Notes: generated by a model from the letters alone, not told the origin. Numbered from the stretch's first letter, positions 14,361 to 27,367 are shown. The stretch: DNA of 64,000 nt from Apostichopus japonicus (GCF_037975245.1 NC_092573.1:19691265-19755264); one strand, 5' to 3'. A program made the numbers and translations.

Positions 14361-14418
14361 GATCACACAGTCATAGTCTCGATGCAAGGGGACTGGGTTG
14401 AGAGAGGATAAGTCGGTT

Positions 14419-14485
14419 CATTGTTTGGTTTTTCGTGCCCAGTTTCTTTCTTTGGGGATTTTCCGTAAAAAGTACCAACAGACTA
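14419..14485. repeat. dispersed repeat, copy 2
   Basis: CATTGTTTGGTTTTTCGTG, CCAG, TTTCTTTC and GTAAAAAGTA match the copy at 1137-1200 in order. It lies 60 bp beyond the U2-like sequence and may be part of the same repeat unit. 14486-15714 shows nothing recognisable. Confidence 0.6.
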
Positions 14486-15718
14486 AAGGAAGACACTCTG
14501 GATGGTCAGCTGTGCTACTGTAAAAGGTTTAACCATATTTTTAAGAACTTTGAAACAGTTCTTGTTCAGAATGTAACACTGGATTAATGTAAAAAGCCCT
14601 TGTATTTTGTATTGAACAGTGAACAGCAGAGACAGAACTGTATAGTAGTTGGGTATGGCACGTTATGTTGTGTTAGCCTACTGTATGGGTACGTACAGTA
14701 ATATGCATCTTGTATACATGTATTACCACTGCAGGAAATCCTATAGCAGTTGGCTAGCATGTAAACCTAGATATAGAGGTCAAATGAACTATTTAGAATA
14801 ACTCTACCAGGCATTATAAACTCCCAGGGGTTTAGAACTGACCCTGAAAAGATTAAGCAGTGAACCTTGTGGGGGGTTCAAGCCACCAAATGACCAGGTA
14901 AGGTCATGTTTTGACTGTACCAGTACCCCTGGTTAGGTTCTACAGTATGTGTTGTCACTGTTTTGACTACCAGAATCCCATGCCTGTGGTGTTACTGCAG
15001 GGGAGGGAATGTTAAAACTAGACATACAGTTTAAGTTAAGATAACTGTATGTAGCTTATTATCCTACTGGATGTCTATGATACAAGGATTTTTAAGTCAT
15101 TCTCTGGAGTCAGTTGATTTATTGCTGGCCATTACAAAGTGACTTATTTTCAAGGATTTTGTTGATTCTCAAATAAGGGAATATTTTGCAAGGTGATAAC
15201 AGGTCAAGGATTAGTGTCCAAATTGTTTGGACTTGGAAAAGAGTCTTGCACTTAACATGATTTTCAATTGAACCAAGCAGTTACAGCACACCTGAACAGT
15301 AGGTGGAAATGTCACTTTTAGAAGTTATGTATCACCAAGAGCTGCTGCATTTGTGTTGGGTTGAAACTCCGACCAAATGTGATATAATACAGTATTCACA
15401 TATAATCGGAAACCATTCGATATAACAGATTTATGCAGTTGCGAACATTTGTTTAAGTCACTACTGTAACTGTCTGAGTTAGTAACGCATTTAATCCAAT
15501 ACAGAAAAGTTATTGCCCCTCAGATTTAGTGTAGATATCATATTTGTAACTTTATCATCCCTGGTGGGATTTTGGTATGGGGCCGGCTAGCAGTAGTCAG
15601 CCAGTATAAACCACACAGAATTTGTTTCTCTCTGTTTAACTGAATTTTTAGAATTTTGACAATAAAAAAGAATGACTTTCCAATGTATTTACTGAATCCT
15701 GACTATGTGAGACTTGAA

Positions 15719-15790
15719 GGGTGTGTATGTGGGTGTGGGTGTGCGTGTGGGTGTGGGGGCAGGGTGCAAGATGAAAGAGAGAGAGAGAGG
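15719..15790. repeat. GT-rich and GA-rich simple repeats
   Basis: Imperfect (GGGTGT)n at 15719-15765 is followed by (GA)n at 15774-15790. Open frames across it come from low complexity. Confidence 0.9.
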
Positions 15791-15877
15791 AAGCACCATG
15801 GGATTTGCAGACAAATATTGTTTCATGTACTTGAATTTCTTTCATTATGGAGCTCTCTATCCTCTTTTACAACAAAC

Positions 15878-16277
15878 GGAGGGCGTTGTGGTCAAGTGGT
15901 TAAGGCAGTGGACTTGTGATCTAAGGATTACAGGTTCGAGCCCTGGCCAGATCATTGCGTTGTGTCCTTGGGCAAGGCGCTTTATCTCCATTGCCTCTCT
16001 TCACCCAGGTGTATAAATGGGGACCTGCGAGGTAACTTGTAAATATAGTTGCGTGCGCCGGTTTGTGGCTGCACCCTATGGGAAGTCCCCCGGGGGACAC
16101 GTGGTTGTGGTGCACTGTGGTGCCCCAGGAGAGATTGATTGAATTGTGCACACTTTGGTGTGTGGGTGTGACAAGTTACCAATGACCAGGGGTTAATAAT
16201 TATCAGCGCACTGAGACTTAAGTGTGTATTTGCGCTTTATAAGAACTGTGTATTATTATTATTATTATTATTATTTT
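15878..16277 (+). repeat. tRNA-derived SINE with conserved central domain and (TTA)n tail
   Basis: A box TGGTCAAGTGG (15889-15899) and B box GGTTCGAGCCC (15933-15943) form a tRNA-like head. The body has TGTGTCCTTGGGCAAGGCGC, CACCCAGGTGTATAAATGGG and TGCGCTTTATAAGAAC, then TTA repeats. The body core resembles the conserved central domain of tRNA SINEs widespread in marine invertebrates; I believe the Nin/Meta type, but the name is uncertain. It appears near full length. No clear target duplication is seen. Confidence 0.88.
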
Positions 16278-18700
16278 AGCCCACGGCCCTTGAAACCTTC
16301 ATACTTTTTGACAATTTGTTTATTCTAGAATCACAAAGAAGCCCCCAAGAATTGCACACGGCTCAACAAAGGGTGATGCAACTTGCTTGTCTTTGATCTT
16401 GTGTTCATACCAAGCATTATCTGTTTAGCATTACTTAAAGAAGCTACCTGCGTTTGGAAAATAAAAAGTTGTGAAAGATATTACTCAAACAGTCCATTGA
16501 CCCTGTTTGCTCTCTTCACTGCTCGGTGAGGTGTTGCACTGTACTGAGGTCAGATTTTAACAAAAATATTGTTTTTGGAAGATAACGAAAATATCAAAGT
16601 CTGTATGCACAGTAAAGCGAAAGATAGTATTTGCCTATCCACTTAGGGACCCACCAATTAGTTTAAAAAAAATGTGAGAAAAGAATCAAAAGTTTAGAGC
16701 AAAAATATAATGAAAACATTTGGCCATTTATTAATGCACCAGCCATCTTGATTGGAAATTATATAAGGCTGTGATCTTGAAACTTTTTCCTTAGAAACAA
16801 AAAATATGAGAATTGCTTAATTGCCATCTACAACATTGTGGAGAATTACTGTTATTGAAATACCAGTATGAAAGTAAAAGTGCAGTAGGTAGGGTGTGAT
16901 TCGCTGTCCAGGTCTGTATGCAGTTAAGAGCAGTAAGCTGTTCATAATACAGGATATGTAACTTTTAATATGATATAATTTTTCTCGTGTGAAATATCAC
17001 TTTCGTCATGTAATTATAGAATGGTGACAATGTCAGTTTGGTGTAAGCTAATTCTGTACATCAAAGTATGGTACTAGTATGGAATCTCTTGCTTCGAAAC
17101 AAGGTTTAATTGTATCATGCACTGTTGTGAATGATGTAACCCTTGAAAACTTGGAAGTATATAGAGTCAATAATAAGCGGAAATTGCTACCTCCGCATTT
17201 ATTTGGACTAAATTTGCTGGTAATGGAGTATTGTGGGCATTTGAAAATGCCAAATGGTGGAAACCACAACACTAACAAAAAGCATGTTACTAAAGCAACA
17301 AGTATTATTCTAACTTCTAATGTACTACATGCACCCTTGCCTCAAGGAAAGATTGTAGAGAAAGATTGAGACTACACCCTTATAAATGATTTGGACTTAA
17401 CCTAGATCCTTGACTCATAGCAAGCCTGGATGAAAGATGGATTCGTATGTTTACAGCACAGGATACACACACACACACACATGCAATACTGTATCTGTGT
17501 TTTAGCTAAACTTGCATGTTAAACAGTTACCTATTTTTGAACCCTGTATGAAGTGGCTGGCCACCGTCGCAGTATATCCATTGCGGGAACATTGTGTCTG
17601 CAATTGTGTTTGCAAGCTGTGTTTGCAAGCTGTTCAGACACCTTTCAATGTTCCCATTCAATTTTTCGATAATACGGTCTGCAGCAGCTGTCTGTGTATA
17701 TTCGACAGCGGAAGTCTGCTTTAATTCAACCCTGCCTTTGTTTACATCTCTGCCAATATTTTTTATTTTTGTCTTTTAACTCTACAGGGAATTCTTTTGT
17801 CAGATTTGGATCCCAATTCTCTGTTATTTAATTGTTGATTGGTTACGGCAATACCAAAGTTCAATTGGCACCAAACTTTGCACCAAAAGGGAACCATGTG
17901 ATTTGTATTGTTGCCAGTGGTTTTGTTATTAAGGAACCTGAAATATGAGAAGTTTATTTATGAAGATGTAATATTATTGTTTTGGATCCTATTTAAAATG
18001 ACATTTAGTGAACTTTAGTATTGCAGAGAGCTCTTTTGTTGGCAGCTAGTTTTCATTAGGTAATTTAAACAAAATCTCTGAGGATGGACTGAGAAATTAT
18101 GTCTTTTTTATTTTTTCATTTTTAAACACATTTTGCAGTGAAACGTCAAAGGTTTGGATAAGTGAAGATTTGTTTATAAATAACTAATTGTTAACAACAA
18201 TACTTTTTTGCTGTGCAAGTAAGCACCAACAAAGCGTAATTCCTGGAACAGTTCAACGAGAAAAGAAACAGTAATATCTGTGGATTACTGAATATGAATT
18301 TATCCCTACAGTATTTCTAAGCAATTGTCATCCATACCATACAAAAGGTTTCTAAATAATCTATGATCTGTATAATCTTGGCATAATCCTGTTGTATTTC
18401 TTTTCATCCAATTATATGTTATGTGCAATTATTACCAGCTGTTATTGTTATCAAGTTCTGTTTCTAGAATTGCCACCCCTATCCCCTCCCCTCCTCTAGA
18501 AGGGCTGCACCATACCTATCTTACTATATACTAACATGTGTAATATCTGATGCAGACAGTATTCCATCTCCTCATGGATATAAATTTAAGTATAGTGCTA
18601 CCTGGATATAATTCTTATATTCGATATATACACAGAGCTCCATGCCTCATGTACAGTACTTTGCCATCTTCAGTAGACAGTGCTATGTCAGTATCGATAT
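16278..18700. other. non-coding stretch, no gene recognised
   Basis: AT-rich sequence without supported exons. It contains an (AC)8 microsatellite at 17465-17480. A 96-codon open frame at 17079-17369 has no recognisable feature. Confidence 0.65.
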
Positions 18701-18704
18701 ATAT

Positions 18705-20310
18705 ATTTACTTCGCTCCTCGCTTACCTGTCTCCTCACAACCTTAGCACCTCATTCTACCGTGCCTATAAAGTCCTGGTAAATAAATAACACTGTGCGCC
18801 CTCTATGACCGGACCCCCCTTCCGGTCCCTCCTCCTTTTTCATTCTACCATTCCAAGTGCCTACACGCATATTTTTCTTGTGGATAGTTTCCTTGGAAAA
18901 TTGTCTTGGTTTTCTTCGACGATCGCCGGAAGTTTTTTAGCTTCGGATCTTTAGAAGTTTGACAGTCCTTTCCTGACCGATAAGTATCCTTTTTATCAAA
19001 AGGGAGGGTTTTGGGGACTGTTTTCGTAGTGCGTTTCCTCCTCGGGTTGGTTTGCGGCGGGGTTAGCAGTTCCGCGAAACTGCCTAGGTTCCCGCCCTAT
19101 TCCTCCCCACGCTAAAGCGTGTTGTTGTTATTGTGTTTTCTTAGCTTGTTTACTAGCTTTCTTCCCCCCAATTAGTTTCTCTCGTCCCCCTTTTGGGGAT
19201 TCATATTGCTCACTTATATTCACTCTTTTTCGTATGTATTTCTCGCTCTCTCATTTTTGTTTCAGCTTGCATTTTCATGTTAGGCCACCCCGTAGCGTTA
19301 CCTTGTTTACCGTTGCTAGGTTACGCTACGCTCCACCTAAGCCTAATTCCCTCCCTAGTTCTCCCCTCTTACGTTAAGCTTCTATTGTTGTTCATTTATC
19401 ACTAAGAAGTAATCTTCCTTAATCCGGTTATTCAGCATGTCACGCAATCCATTGAAGTGCATCAACTGCTCTATGTTTCGCCCAGGCAGAGCCTGGGACG
19501 AACACGACCTTTGTCCAAAATGCAGATCCTGCACTCGACGAGACCCCTGCCTGGTGTGTATTAAGTTTACACCAGCTCAGTGGCAGGACATCGACCTGTG
19601 GCTTGAGGGCTTACGTAGCAAGCTCCAGGGAAGGCTGGACTCGATCCCGAGCGCAATCGGGGCGCCGGAGGTTCCAGGAATAACGGGAGATAGAGAGGAG
19701 GAGGGAGTAGTAGAGAGAGAGGTGGAGGAGAGTGGCCAGGAGAGGGCCGAAGGAGAGAAAGAGGTAGAGAGAGAGGAAAGAGAAAGAGAAAGATTTCCCC
19801 TAACGGCCCCGGCTACGTCCGGATCAGTTACGGCCAGAGGGAAGGGCAGGAGCAAAGGCAAGGCTCCTGCCAGGAAAAGACCTCCAAAGCAGAGGCACAG
19901 CTCGGCCGGGCTGGAGACTCCGTCTCAGTCCGGGCCGCAGCTAAACAGACCCACAGAGCGCGGCCCCCCGGCCGTGGGAGGCTCGGGTCCTAAAGAGAGA
20001 GCAACCGAGGGGACGCGGAGACGGAGCCGGTCCCGTTCCAGGGAGCCGGACAGGGAGCCGGAGAGGCGGGTTCCGACGGAGATCCCGGCCCGAGAAAGTA
20101 GGGAGAGAGAGTCCTCCCGCCGACCCAGAAGGGAGAGATCGGGGTCGCATACAAGATCCCCAAGACGTAGAGAGAGGAAGAGATACTCTCCAATCTCCGA
20201 CGAGTCCTCGGACTCTTCCGACGATGGATACAGAAGATCCAAGAGGAGGCGCCGGTCCCCGAGACGGCGTCAGGAAGAGGAACCAGCTTGGCTTTCCAAA
20301 CTCATACGTA
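18705..20310 (+). mobile_element. truncated retroelement: 5' terminal region plus gag-like ORF
   Basis: The block is markedly GC-richer than its flanks. It starts ATTTACTTCGCTCCTCGC, a terminus that recurs at 24742, 27675 and probably 58233. A non-coding leader of ~730 bp, with the hairpin GACCGGA/TCCGGTC near 18811-18832, leads into the ORF at 19437. Homology to the element seems to stop near 20310 at a CCCAAACCCAAACCC run. No reverse transcriptase or recombinase is present. A DIRS-like origin is inferred from the ORF. Confidence 0.7.
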
Positions 20311-20459
20311 CCCAAACCCAAACCCATATGTACACACTGCAAGGCAGCTGGGTTGTCACTGGATATATTTCTGCATCCATGCACATCATTTGTCACTTGT
20401 CTTGGAAGGATGGTAATCTTCGGATGCAGTTCACTACTGCATGCTGCCAATACATGTAA
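19437..20459 (+). CDS. gag-like ORF of a DIRS-like retroelement, zinc ribbon plus Arg/Ser-rich tail, 3'-truncated
   Basis: A 340-codon frame. Residues 1-60 carry CINC, DEHDLCPKCRSC and CLVC before FTPAQW: a Cys-rich ribbon in the arrangement I associate with N-terminal gag proteins of DIRS-type (tyrosine-recombinase) retrotransposons. Residues ~80-120 are Glu/Arg-rich, and ~190-285 form an RS domain (RRRSRSRSREPDREPERR, RRSKRRRRSPRRRQ). The last ~45 residues, after SKLIRTQTQ, look like read-through into flanking AT-rich DNA. There is no conserved enzymatic domain. A domesticated host gene is possible but less likely given the element ends. Confidence 0.68.
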   Translation: MSRNPLKCINCSMFRPGRAWDEHDLCPKCRSCTRRDPCLVCIKFTPAQWQDIDLWLEGLRSKLQGRLDSIPSAIGAPEVPGITGDREEEGVVEREVEESGQERAEGEKEVEREERERERFPLTAPATSGSVTARGKGRSKGKAPARKRPPKQRHSSAGLETPSQSGPQLNRPTERGPPAVGGSGPKERATEGTRRRSRSRSREPDREPERRVPTEIPARESRERESSRRPRRERSGSHTRSPRRRERKRYSPISDESSDSSDDGYRRSKRRRRSPRRRQEEEPAWLSKLIRTQTQTHMYTLQGSWVVTGYISASMHIICHLSWKDGNLRMQFTTACCQYM

Positions 20460-22351
20460 TACAGAACAAACCCTTGTCTACATGTGCATGCATTGCGCAC
20501 TCAGTGGTTTCTTGTTTGACAGATCTGCATGTGAAGGGACATGAAAAGTTAATTACAATTTATGCTACAAAGTCAAAGGAACTTAGATTGCACCGGTAGC
20601 TACGAGCGATTTGCCGTTGTACTCGTGCGCTGTGAGCGCACAGGTCCTTCGTTGATTTATAGTCAACAACTTTTATCTTTCAACGAGCTAGTGTGGAGAA
20701 GTGTTAAATGTTGAGTGTATCTTTATCCATCAACAGAATTCTCGACTGGAAACGGTTTGGGTAAACCAGCACCCCTTAGTATTGTGATAGCGTCCAAAAG
20801 AAAGAAGAAATAAATTTGCAAAGACCTAATCAAGGCTCAAATTAGGCTTGCAACTGTTTGTTAAATGAGTCCCCGCATTTTTGTGAAAGCGACAAAAAAG
20901 CCAGGAAAAAAATAAAACAAAGGAGAAATTTGACCATTACTTAAATAGTTATAGTTTTTCGGATTTTCAACACTGCTATAATGTGACATTCACACCTACT
21001 GTATGATGAAATAAAACAGGTTTCCTTATTATCCCATTCTTGACTGCATGCATTAGGCAACACATTTTGTAAATAGCAAAAGTATAAAAAAAAAACCAAT
21101 ATAGCTTGTGAACTCTCCCTTAGCCCACTTTCAGTTTCAAATTTGTTTTCTGGTAATTACAGATTAAACGTTCTGAACACGCTTTCTATCCATTTACAGG
21201 AAATAAGATAATGATCAATCTCGTTTATCCAAACAGGAGCGACCAGTTCAGAATCTTTCTCATAATGCTCTTTGATCAGTTCTCCTTTCTGTATGTTCAA
21301 AGAATATTTGATGAACGTTTGCAAACGTCTGTTCTGCATTTTCATCAATTTGATCAAATATTTCACCCCATTTTGTATTAGGAATAGAAAATTTACCTTA
21401 CGGGTGGGCGGCACGGAACTCTGAAGTGTGTTGAAAATACAACAGTTCAAGATGAGAAATTAAACAAGGGAGGAGGAGTACTAAATTGAAGTTGATGAAA
21501 ACAGTAAATAAACTGTGACAAACGTTTCATATACAGTATATTGCTGTAGAATTGTTCCTGCACCTATTAATAGACTGGTTCTTACATTGTTGGGTCCATT
21601 TTGCCATTGGCAACCAGACCATTCAGGAAAAACAATTGAGTACCATCTGGTATCTCTCATTTTCCCATTAGAATTTAAATTAACAATTTTCTGTCACTTT
21701 TTGTGTTGCAGTTAATAAGAACTGACAGTTTAAGTATATACTACTTCAAATCTTTGGCAATATGCCAGACTTAGTGCACTTGTGTGGAAGGTGAGTTTGA
21801 CAACACAGTGGAAGCTTTGCCTTATGTGGCAGCCCCGTATACATTGTTTTGTAGCCTACATGTGGAAGGTGTAAACATATTTGGCCTCCCACTGTATGTA
21901 TACATAATGTGATTTTCACCTTCCCAGGGAAAGTAGCATCAGATATAAACTCTGTGATTTCATTTCTTCCACATGCCCTTTGATCTTACACATAGCCTAG
22001 TCACCATAAATTATGTTTTTGATTTAAAACAGTTTTTTGGCTTAAAGCCATCTATAAATTTGGAAGTTTCTTATTTGAAAGTAACCACCCATGACAGAAA
22101 AATACTGTTAATATGATCAGGGAAGGGAAGGAAGGAATATATTTCCAATGCCAGTACTGTAATTTGTACTGACATATAACTAGATCCAATAGGGTGGTAA
22201 TGATGGTTTTAATACTGTACTGTGTACAAACAGGTACCTGACCATTGATTCCTATACTATAAATGTATGACCAGAAAGTTACATACTGTATTGGGCACCA
22301 ACCCCGAACAGCCGTAGGAAGTGACTGTTTTGTGACTAGGAACTTCAGTTC

Positions 22352-22466
22352 TAGGTCAGTCTTATAGTCTTACACACAGTGTATTGGATGTACTACAATC
22401 GTATGGTGGTAACAGTTAGGCTAGTCTTACTGTACCCACTGTGTATTGGATGGACTGCAATCGTAT
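22352..22466. repeat. imperfect tandem duplication, ~65-bp period
   Basis: AGTCTTA...GTGTATTGGATG...ACTRCAATCGTAT occurs twice with a few substitutions. Confidence 0.75.
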
Positions 22467-24741
22467 CAAGGTAACTTTGAAATCTTCCTCATTGTCGAAG
22501 GAAAATGTTGGATATTTTTCCTGAGGCGTTCTCGTACAATGTGTATCTATGACTTGATCCACGAAATAGGGATGGAAGTGTTACAATCTCATTACCAGGA
22601 CTCCTTTGTTGAGGGGGCGCATGACATTCTTTTAGTCTGTTTTAATAAGTGGCAAGCCAAATAACAGGTGGATAGCTTGGCTTTTCTTCAAGTTCCATGT
22701 ATTAAATTCATCGTAGGAGAGTGCCAGTTAAAGGATTCTGCTGCTTAAAACAGCCCTCTTTCATCCTTCAAGAGTTTGGGTGAAGAACCAAATTATATTA
22801 GGTAATAGCATTCAAGGTCCTTAAATGTTTCAACTTTACTTTTGAAGTAAAAAACTGTAAGAGCATTTGAAATGAAAACATTGTTCAGATTCCTGTAAAT
22901 TGTTGTGGTACAAACCTTTGTTGAAAAATTCCAGAAATTTTTCAGCTTTTCCAAGTTTCCTTTCGAAATGAAAATTGTAATGAATGTGGAATTCAAAAAG
23001 AAGAGCCTTAAGAAAACCCTTCTGGGCATTCTTGCAAATTTTTGTGGTACAAACAATATTATGTAAACAAATTTCAATGGCTCACAATAAACCATCATTG
23101 CCCTCCACTGTGATCCCCATTTTCGATCTTTGTTTACGATTTGCTGTTTTCAGTGAAAAAGTAAGAAAAGTACAGTAGCTGGTTAAGTTCAGCTGAATGC
23201 ACACGTCTCTGACGAGAGACAATACCGGACATGTTTCATGCAGAACATTATACACCAGTTAGTATCTGGAACAATCTTGGGAGATTGGTAATAATGATGA
23301 TCGTGAATTGTGGTAATATGAAATGCAACCATCTATGTGAACTACTTGAACATTACATGCTGTGAAGTGTTAAGGTCCTAAGGATGCAGATGTATGTAGG
23401 TGTACCAAGCAACTACAGCACTGTGTGAGTCTTAGTACAGATTTCGTCTCTCCATGATGAATGAGCTGTCAATGTTCTTTTCCAATGATGTTCGTTCCCT
23501 CCCCTTCAGACATCTGTGCTGTCAATTATCCAAATTCTCTTGTCAAAGCTAATTACTTTGGTTATATTATTCAATTTTTGATCAGTAAGAACTTGATAGC
23601 CTATTGATACAGTAGGTGAACTTCAAGATATGTTGCACTAACTACCAGCTAATTCTACCATTTCGAGTAAGGGAGAAATAATAAAATAATCAATCATACT
23701 GTAGAATCAGCTCAGTCATGTGGGAACATTACACTACTACTTGAAATTTTAGTTGAAAAATTATGTCGATTAAATCAAATTTCATATTGTCAAGCGACAT
23801 CCCTAACTGACCCCATGCCTGGAACACCTGCCACTTTCTGTTTAACTCATCTATGCTTGAAACTCAATGAGAAATTCTTAAATGTCGAAATAGCATCAGA
23901 GTGAAATTTTTGCAGAAAAGTACAATAACGTTACAGCGTTTAATTTGTTTTAATTAATGAAACACGACTGGCTAGTTTGAGAGATGTCTTGGCATGACAG
24001 TGATGCATTAATTTCCATCCTCTTCACAATAATTTGCAACCACTCGGAGCTCGTCATTTGCTACATCATAGTATGACTAATTTCCTCTCTAGTCCAAGTC
24101 TCTTTTGTACAAATATATACAGTATATCAAACTCTTGTGTCATTGTACACTTTTACCTGTAAACTTACAGATGTTCTGATTTTCATAAGAGTAATTGTTG
24201 CATCAGTTGACTTCTTTTATTTACTGAACCAATTATCAGTCTGAATAAAAGGCGCTGTTTTCTAGTCAGCATTGCCAGTCCAATCATTGTATTATTGACC
24301 TGCTTGTTTTCCTGCTTGATGAATACAGAATGATTGCTATGGGGATTTTCACAGTTAGTGTACAAGTCAGTGGCCCGTTCTTGTTAATGAACAGTAAGAA
24401 CAAGTTAGATAATGCTCAGTGCTATGTATAATGGGCATCGGTATCCAAAGCAGCTGTTAGTGTTTATAACACCATAAAGGAATCTATTTTGGTAATTTTG
24501 AGCATGAACGTCATAAACAGATGTTAATGAGCCTGTGAAAGTCTGTTTTTCCTAGACAAAGATCAACCAACACATAGCCAAGTGCTAATACATTTTCATA
24601 GGATAGGTTTGTTGCCTAACATGTTTTACATGTAATGTACAGGAAGTTAGGGCTAAAGTCTTCACTGTTATTCACTGTTAAACAGGGAATAATTTAGTGT
24701 TCAAATTTTGTGTAGCAGTTTCATAGGTTCTGAATTTTGTC

Positions 24742-24778
24742 ATTTACTTCGCTCCTCATTTACCTGTCTCCTCACAAC
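24742..24778 (+). repeat. 37-bp fragment of the 18705 element terminus
   Basis: Begins ATTTACTTCGCTCCTC and ends CTGTCTCCTCACAAC; about 35 of 37 bases equal 18705-18741. The similarity stops abruptly on both sides. Confidence 0.8.
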
Positions 24779-27367
24779 AACTGAACCCTTGCTAGGGAAA
24801 CTTGATTGGGGAGGGGGAGGGGAAGGGTTTGTTTTTCCAAATTTGATAGCTAAATATCTTAAAGGTATCCATAAGGATTCAGACTTCAGCTGAGAAAAGA
24901 GTAACAGTTCCCCTGGTAATTCAGAAAGCTTGCTTGAACTTTTACCTTTGTATCAAATGAACAGTGCTCATCAAGCATCCCCATTTACTGAGGGCTCACT
25001 ATTAACGGATTAAATATCATTTTGCTACAGTATAAACAGTTTATATAGTACGTGACTAATTTTTCTCGTACATATTTGCATAACCTTTGCCCGAAGAAAG
25101 AAAACAACTTTGTGGTCAGATGATAATTCTAGTTAAGATAAAGAGATACTGAGTAATATGTTACCTAGGGTTCAATTTACAGCCAATATTACAGTATTTA
25201 TTCTTCACAACCATTTGTTTGCCAAGATCAAGCGGTAGGTTGTGCTCCGGAAGTTGGTTGAATAACCCACGGGGCATTGCAATGGTCCATTTCACATCGT
25301 ACAATATTAATTATTAATTAATTAACTGCAAGATTACTTTCATCTTTAAAGTTTGTTATTTAACCAGAACTGCTTTGGTCACATTTCATTCAGATGGTTT
25401 TTATTTGTACTGTAGAGAATGTTCACCTGGTTCGGTGTCTTTGCAAATTATACATTGGCTTTGCCCAGCCATACCCATGTGCTTTTGCCACCTAAAAGTA
25501 TGCTTGGAAAATTTGTAAAATTCTTCACTTCGATATCCAAGATCTTACATTTCGACTAAAACTGGTATTGTTAAATTATGTAACAGCTTCCCTTTTCTGT
25601 GGAGATCTTGTATGGAGACAGGCAAGTGATGTGTTATGTACAGTGAGAGAAATAAAGATCGTTCTAAGAGGTGCAGAATTTTTGGCTTCCATGTTGTTTT
25701 ACTGTTTGGGAGTTTTCCAGAACACAAATAGCAATTGTTTATTGGAAATAGTTCATCTCTGCATACAGTAGCATTGGTCCTGGTGGTACACACAGTGTAT
25801 AACGGCAACAATTGAGAGTTCTAGAGAGAATATCCAGTACGACACAAAAAGGATCATATCTTTAGTTCAACTGCAATTGTTGTAGTTCTAAGGGGAGGTG
25901 TGATGTACTTAATAATATTCCCATGATCAATTTGCAATTTGAAGTCAAAGATTTTGATGACTCATTGCACTTTTCTGAGTAAGCAGTACTTACAGTAGCT
26001 CATTCACCCATTCAGTTGGAAGAAATTTCCTCCTACAGATGACAAAATAGATCTAGGCCTTACAAAAGCTGGCTACCTCTGTTCTCGACATCTCAGAAAG
26101 GCCCATTTTCCTACACAATTGCAGACATTTTGTTATTACTTGACAACTGGAGTCAGTGGGAGGGACAGAGATTATATGCCTGTTTCTGTACTGTGTATGA
26201 AGTGCTACCATTACCTCATGATTTGATTCATAGTGGCGTGACCATCTTAGGATAATCTGCAGGTAGAGCTTATTGGAAGATGATACTTGAAGATGTGTAC
26301 AGCACAAAGCATCTACTTTGGCATCATGAACAGCCAAATTATCACTCTCTATACGATATATAACATGGGCCAAGTAATGACTCAGACCCCCCAAAAAAAA
26401 CATATAACCTGCTGGTAGTTTCTTTAAAATAGTGCAATTGTGATATTGTACAGTTTATAACAGAATGCTGAACCATAGTTATTCAGGCTGTACAGGTACA
26501 CCTGCTGTGTATACCAGTATATATAGCAGTGTTTAGTATCTTGTACACTAGAAGCACTCTGTGTGTACCAATATTTATCTAGAATTATGCTTTCTAAGAA
26601 CTCATTTATCTACAGAGCAGCCATTTATATTCAAAATGGGTTCTTCGAATCTCTGTTATGATCTTTTTAATCCTTTTAAATCTTTCATTCTAAAAAAAAA
26701 AAATATTGTTCATGCTTTCATGATTGTACATTTTATGTCTTTGTGTATCGTTATTATGTGTCCTATATAAATTTTGTAAGTTATTCTGGAATAAAGAAAT
26801 TGAATATTGGTATACGGCACTATACGCTAGCTTTTAATGCATTGTGTGTGTAGTCCTCATGTTTCAGTTTGAAATGTTACACTACCCCCAAAATTTACTC
26901 CATACTTTATCACTCTTTCTCAATAATACATCTTATTGTACAGAAGTGTGTCCACAATCAAACACACTTTTAAGTCGTCTAAAGTTGTCAAAGTATCTTG
27001 TGATGGCTATTAAAACTGTTGTACGGATCGATTCATTGGATTCGCTCACAATCACCGAACTTGAAGTTGAGGTTTGTTTACTAGAAGAAAATGGGTGTGA
27101 CTGTTATAAGCGCTGCTATAATGCTACCTTCTATTGTGTCAAACTACATGCCAGATTACACTGAACAACAATGGAAGTCAAAGGTCACCGATGATCCCAG
27201 ATCAACCACGCGCTGATTTTACATTGCAGATTTATCAAAGAGCGCAGGGGCGAGATCATTCCATCAATCCTACGCTGGGGGGGGTGGGTTAAAATCGCAG
27301 GGTCCCATCTGCATTTATGCTGCAATTCATTAGTATTAAATTTTTCTCTTGTCTCTCTGTCTTTCAG

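Larger units (their letters stand above)
20311..27367. other. non-coding stretch upstream of DENND4 exon 1
   Basis: No supported exon seen. Contents: an imperfect ~65-bp-period duplication at 22352-22466 (shared GTGTATTGGATG, CAATCGTAT), a 37-bp retroelement-terminus fragment at 24742-24778, an A-run at 26693-26703 and a G-run at 27278-27287. It is probably 5' UTR intron or upstream sequence of DENND4. Confidence 0.6.

Noticed and set aside
17079-17369. 96-codon plus-strand frame
   Set aside because: No recognisable domain or splice context; treated as chance.
19577-20450. Minus-strand frames up to 169 codons opposite the gag-like ORF
   Set aside because: The antisense of Arg/Ser/Glu-rich codons gives Ser/Leu/Pro-rich frames without independent features.
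21157-21450. 97-codon minus-strand frame rich in Lys/Ile
   Set aside because: Not recognised as any protein or transposase piece; no supporting signals.
26053-26403. 116-codon minus-strand open frame
   Set aside because: No family motif, no splice or promoter context, composition as surrounding intergenic DNA; the length is plausible by chance in 64 kb.
26844-27164. 106-codon plus-strand frame just upstream of DENND4 exon 1
   Set aside because: Starts from a non-ATG codon, shows no homology to the DENND4 N terminus and is not joined in frame to exon 1.
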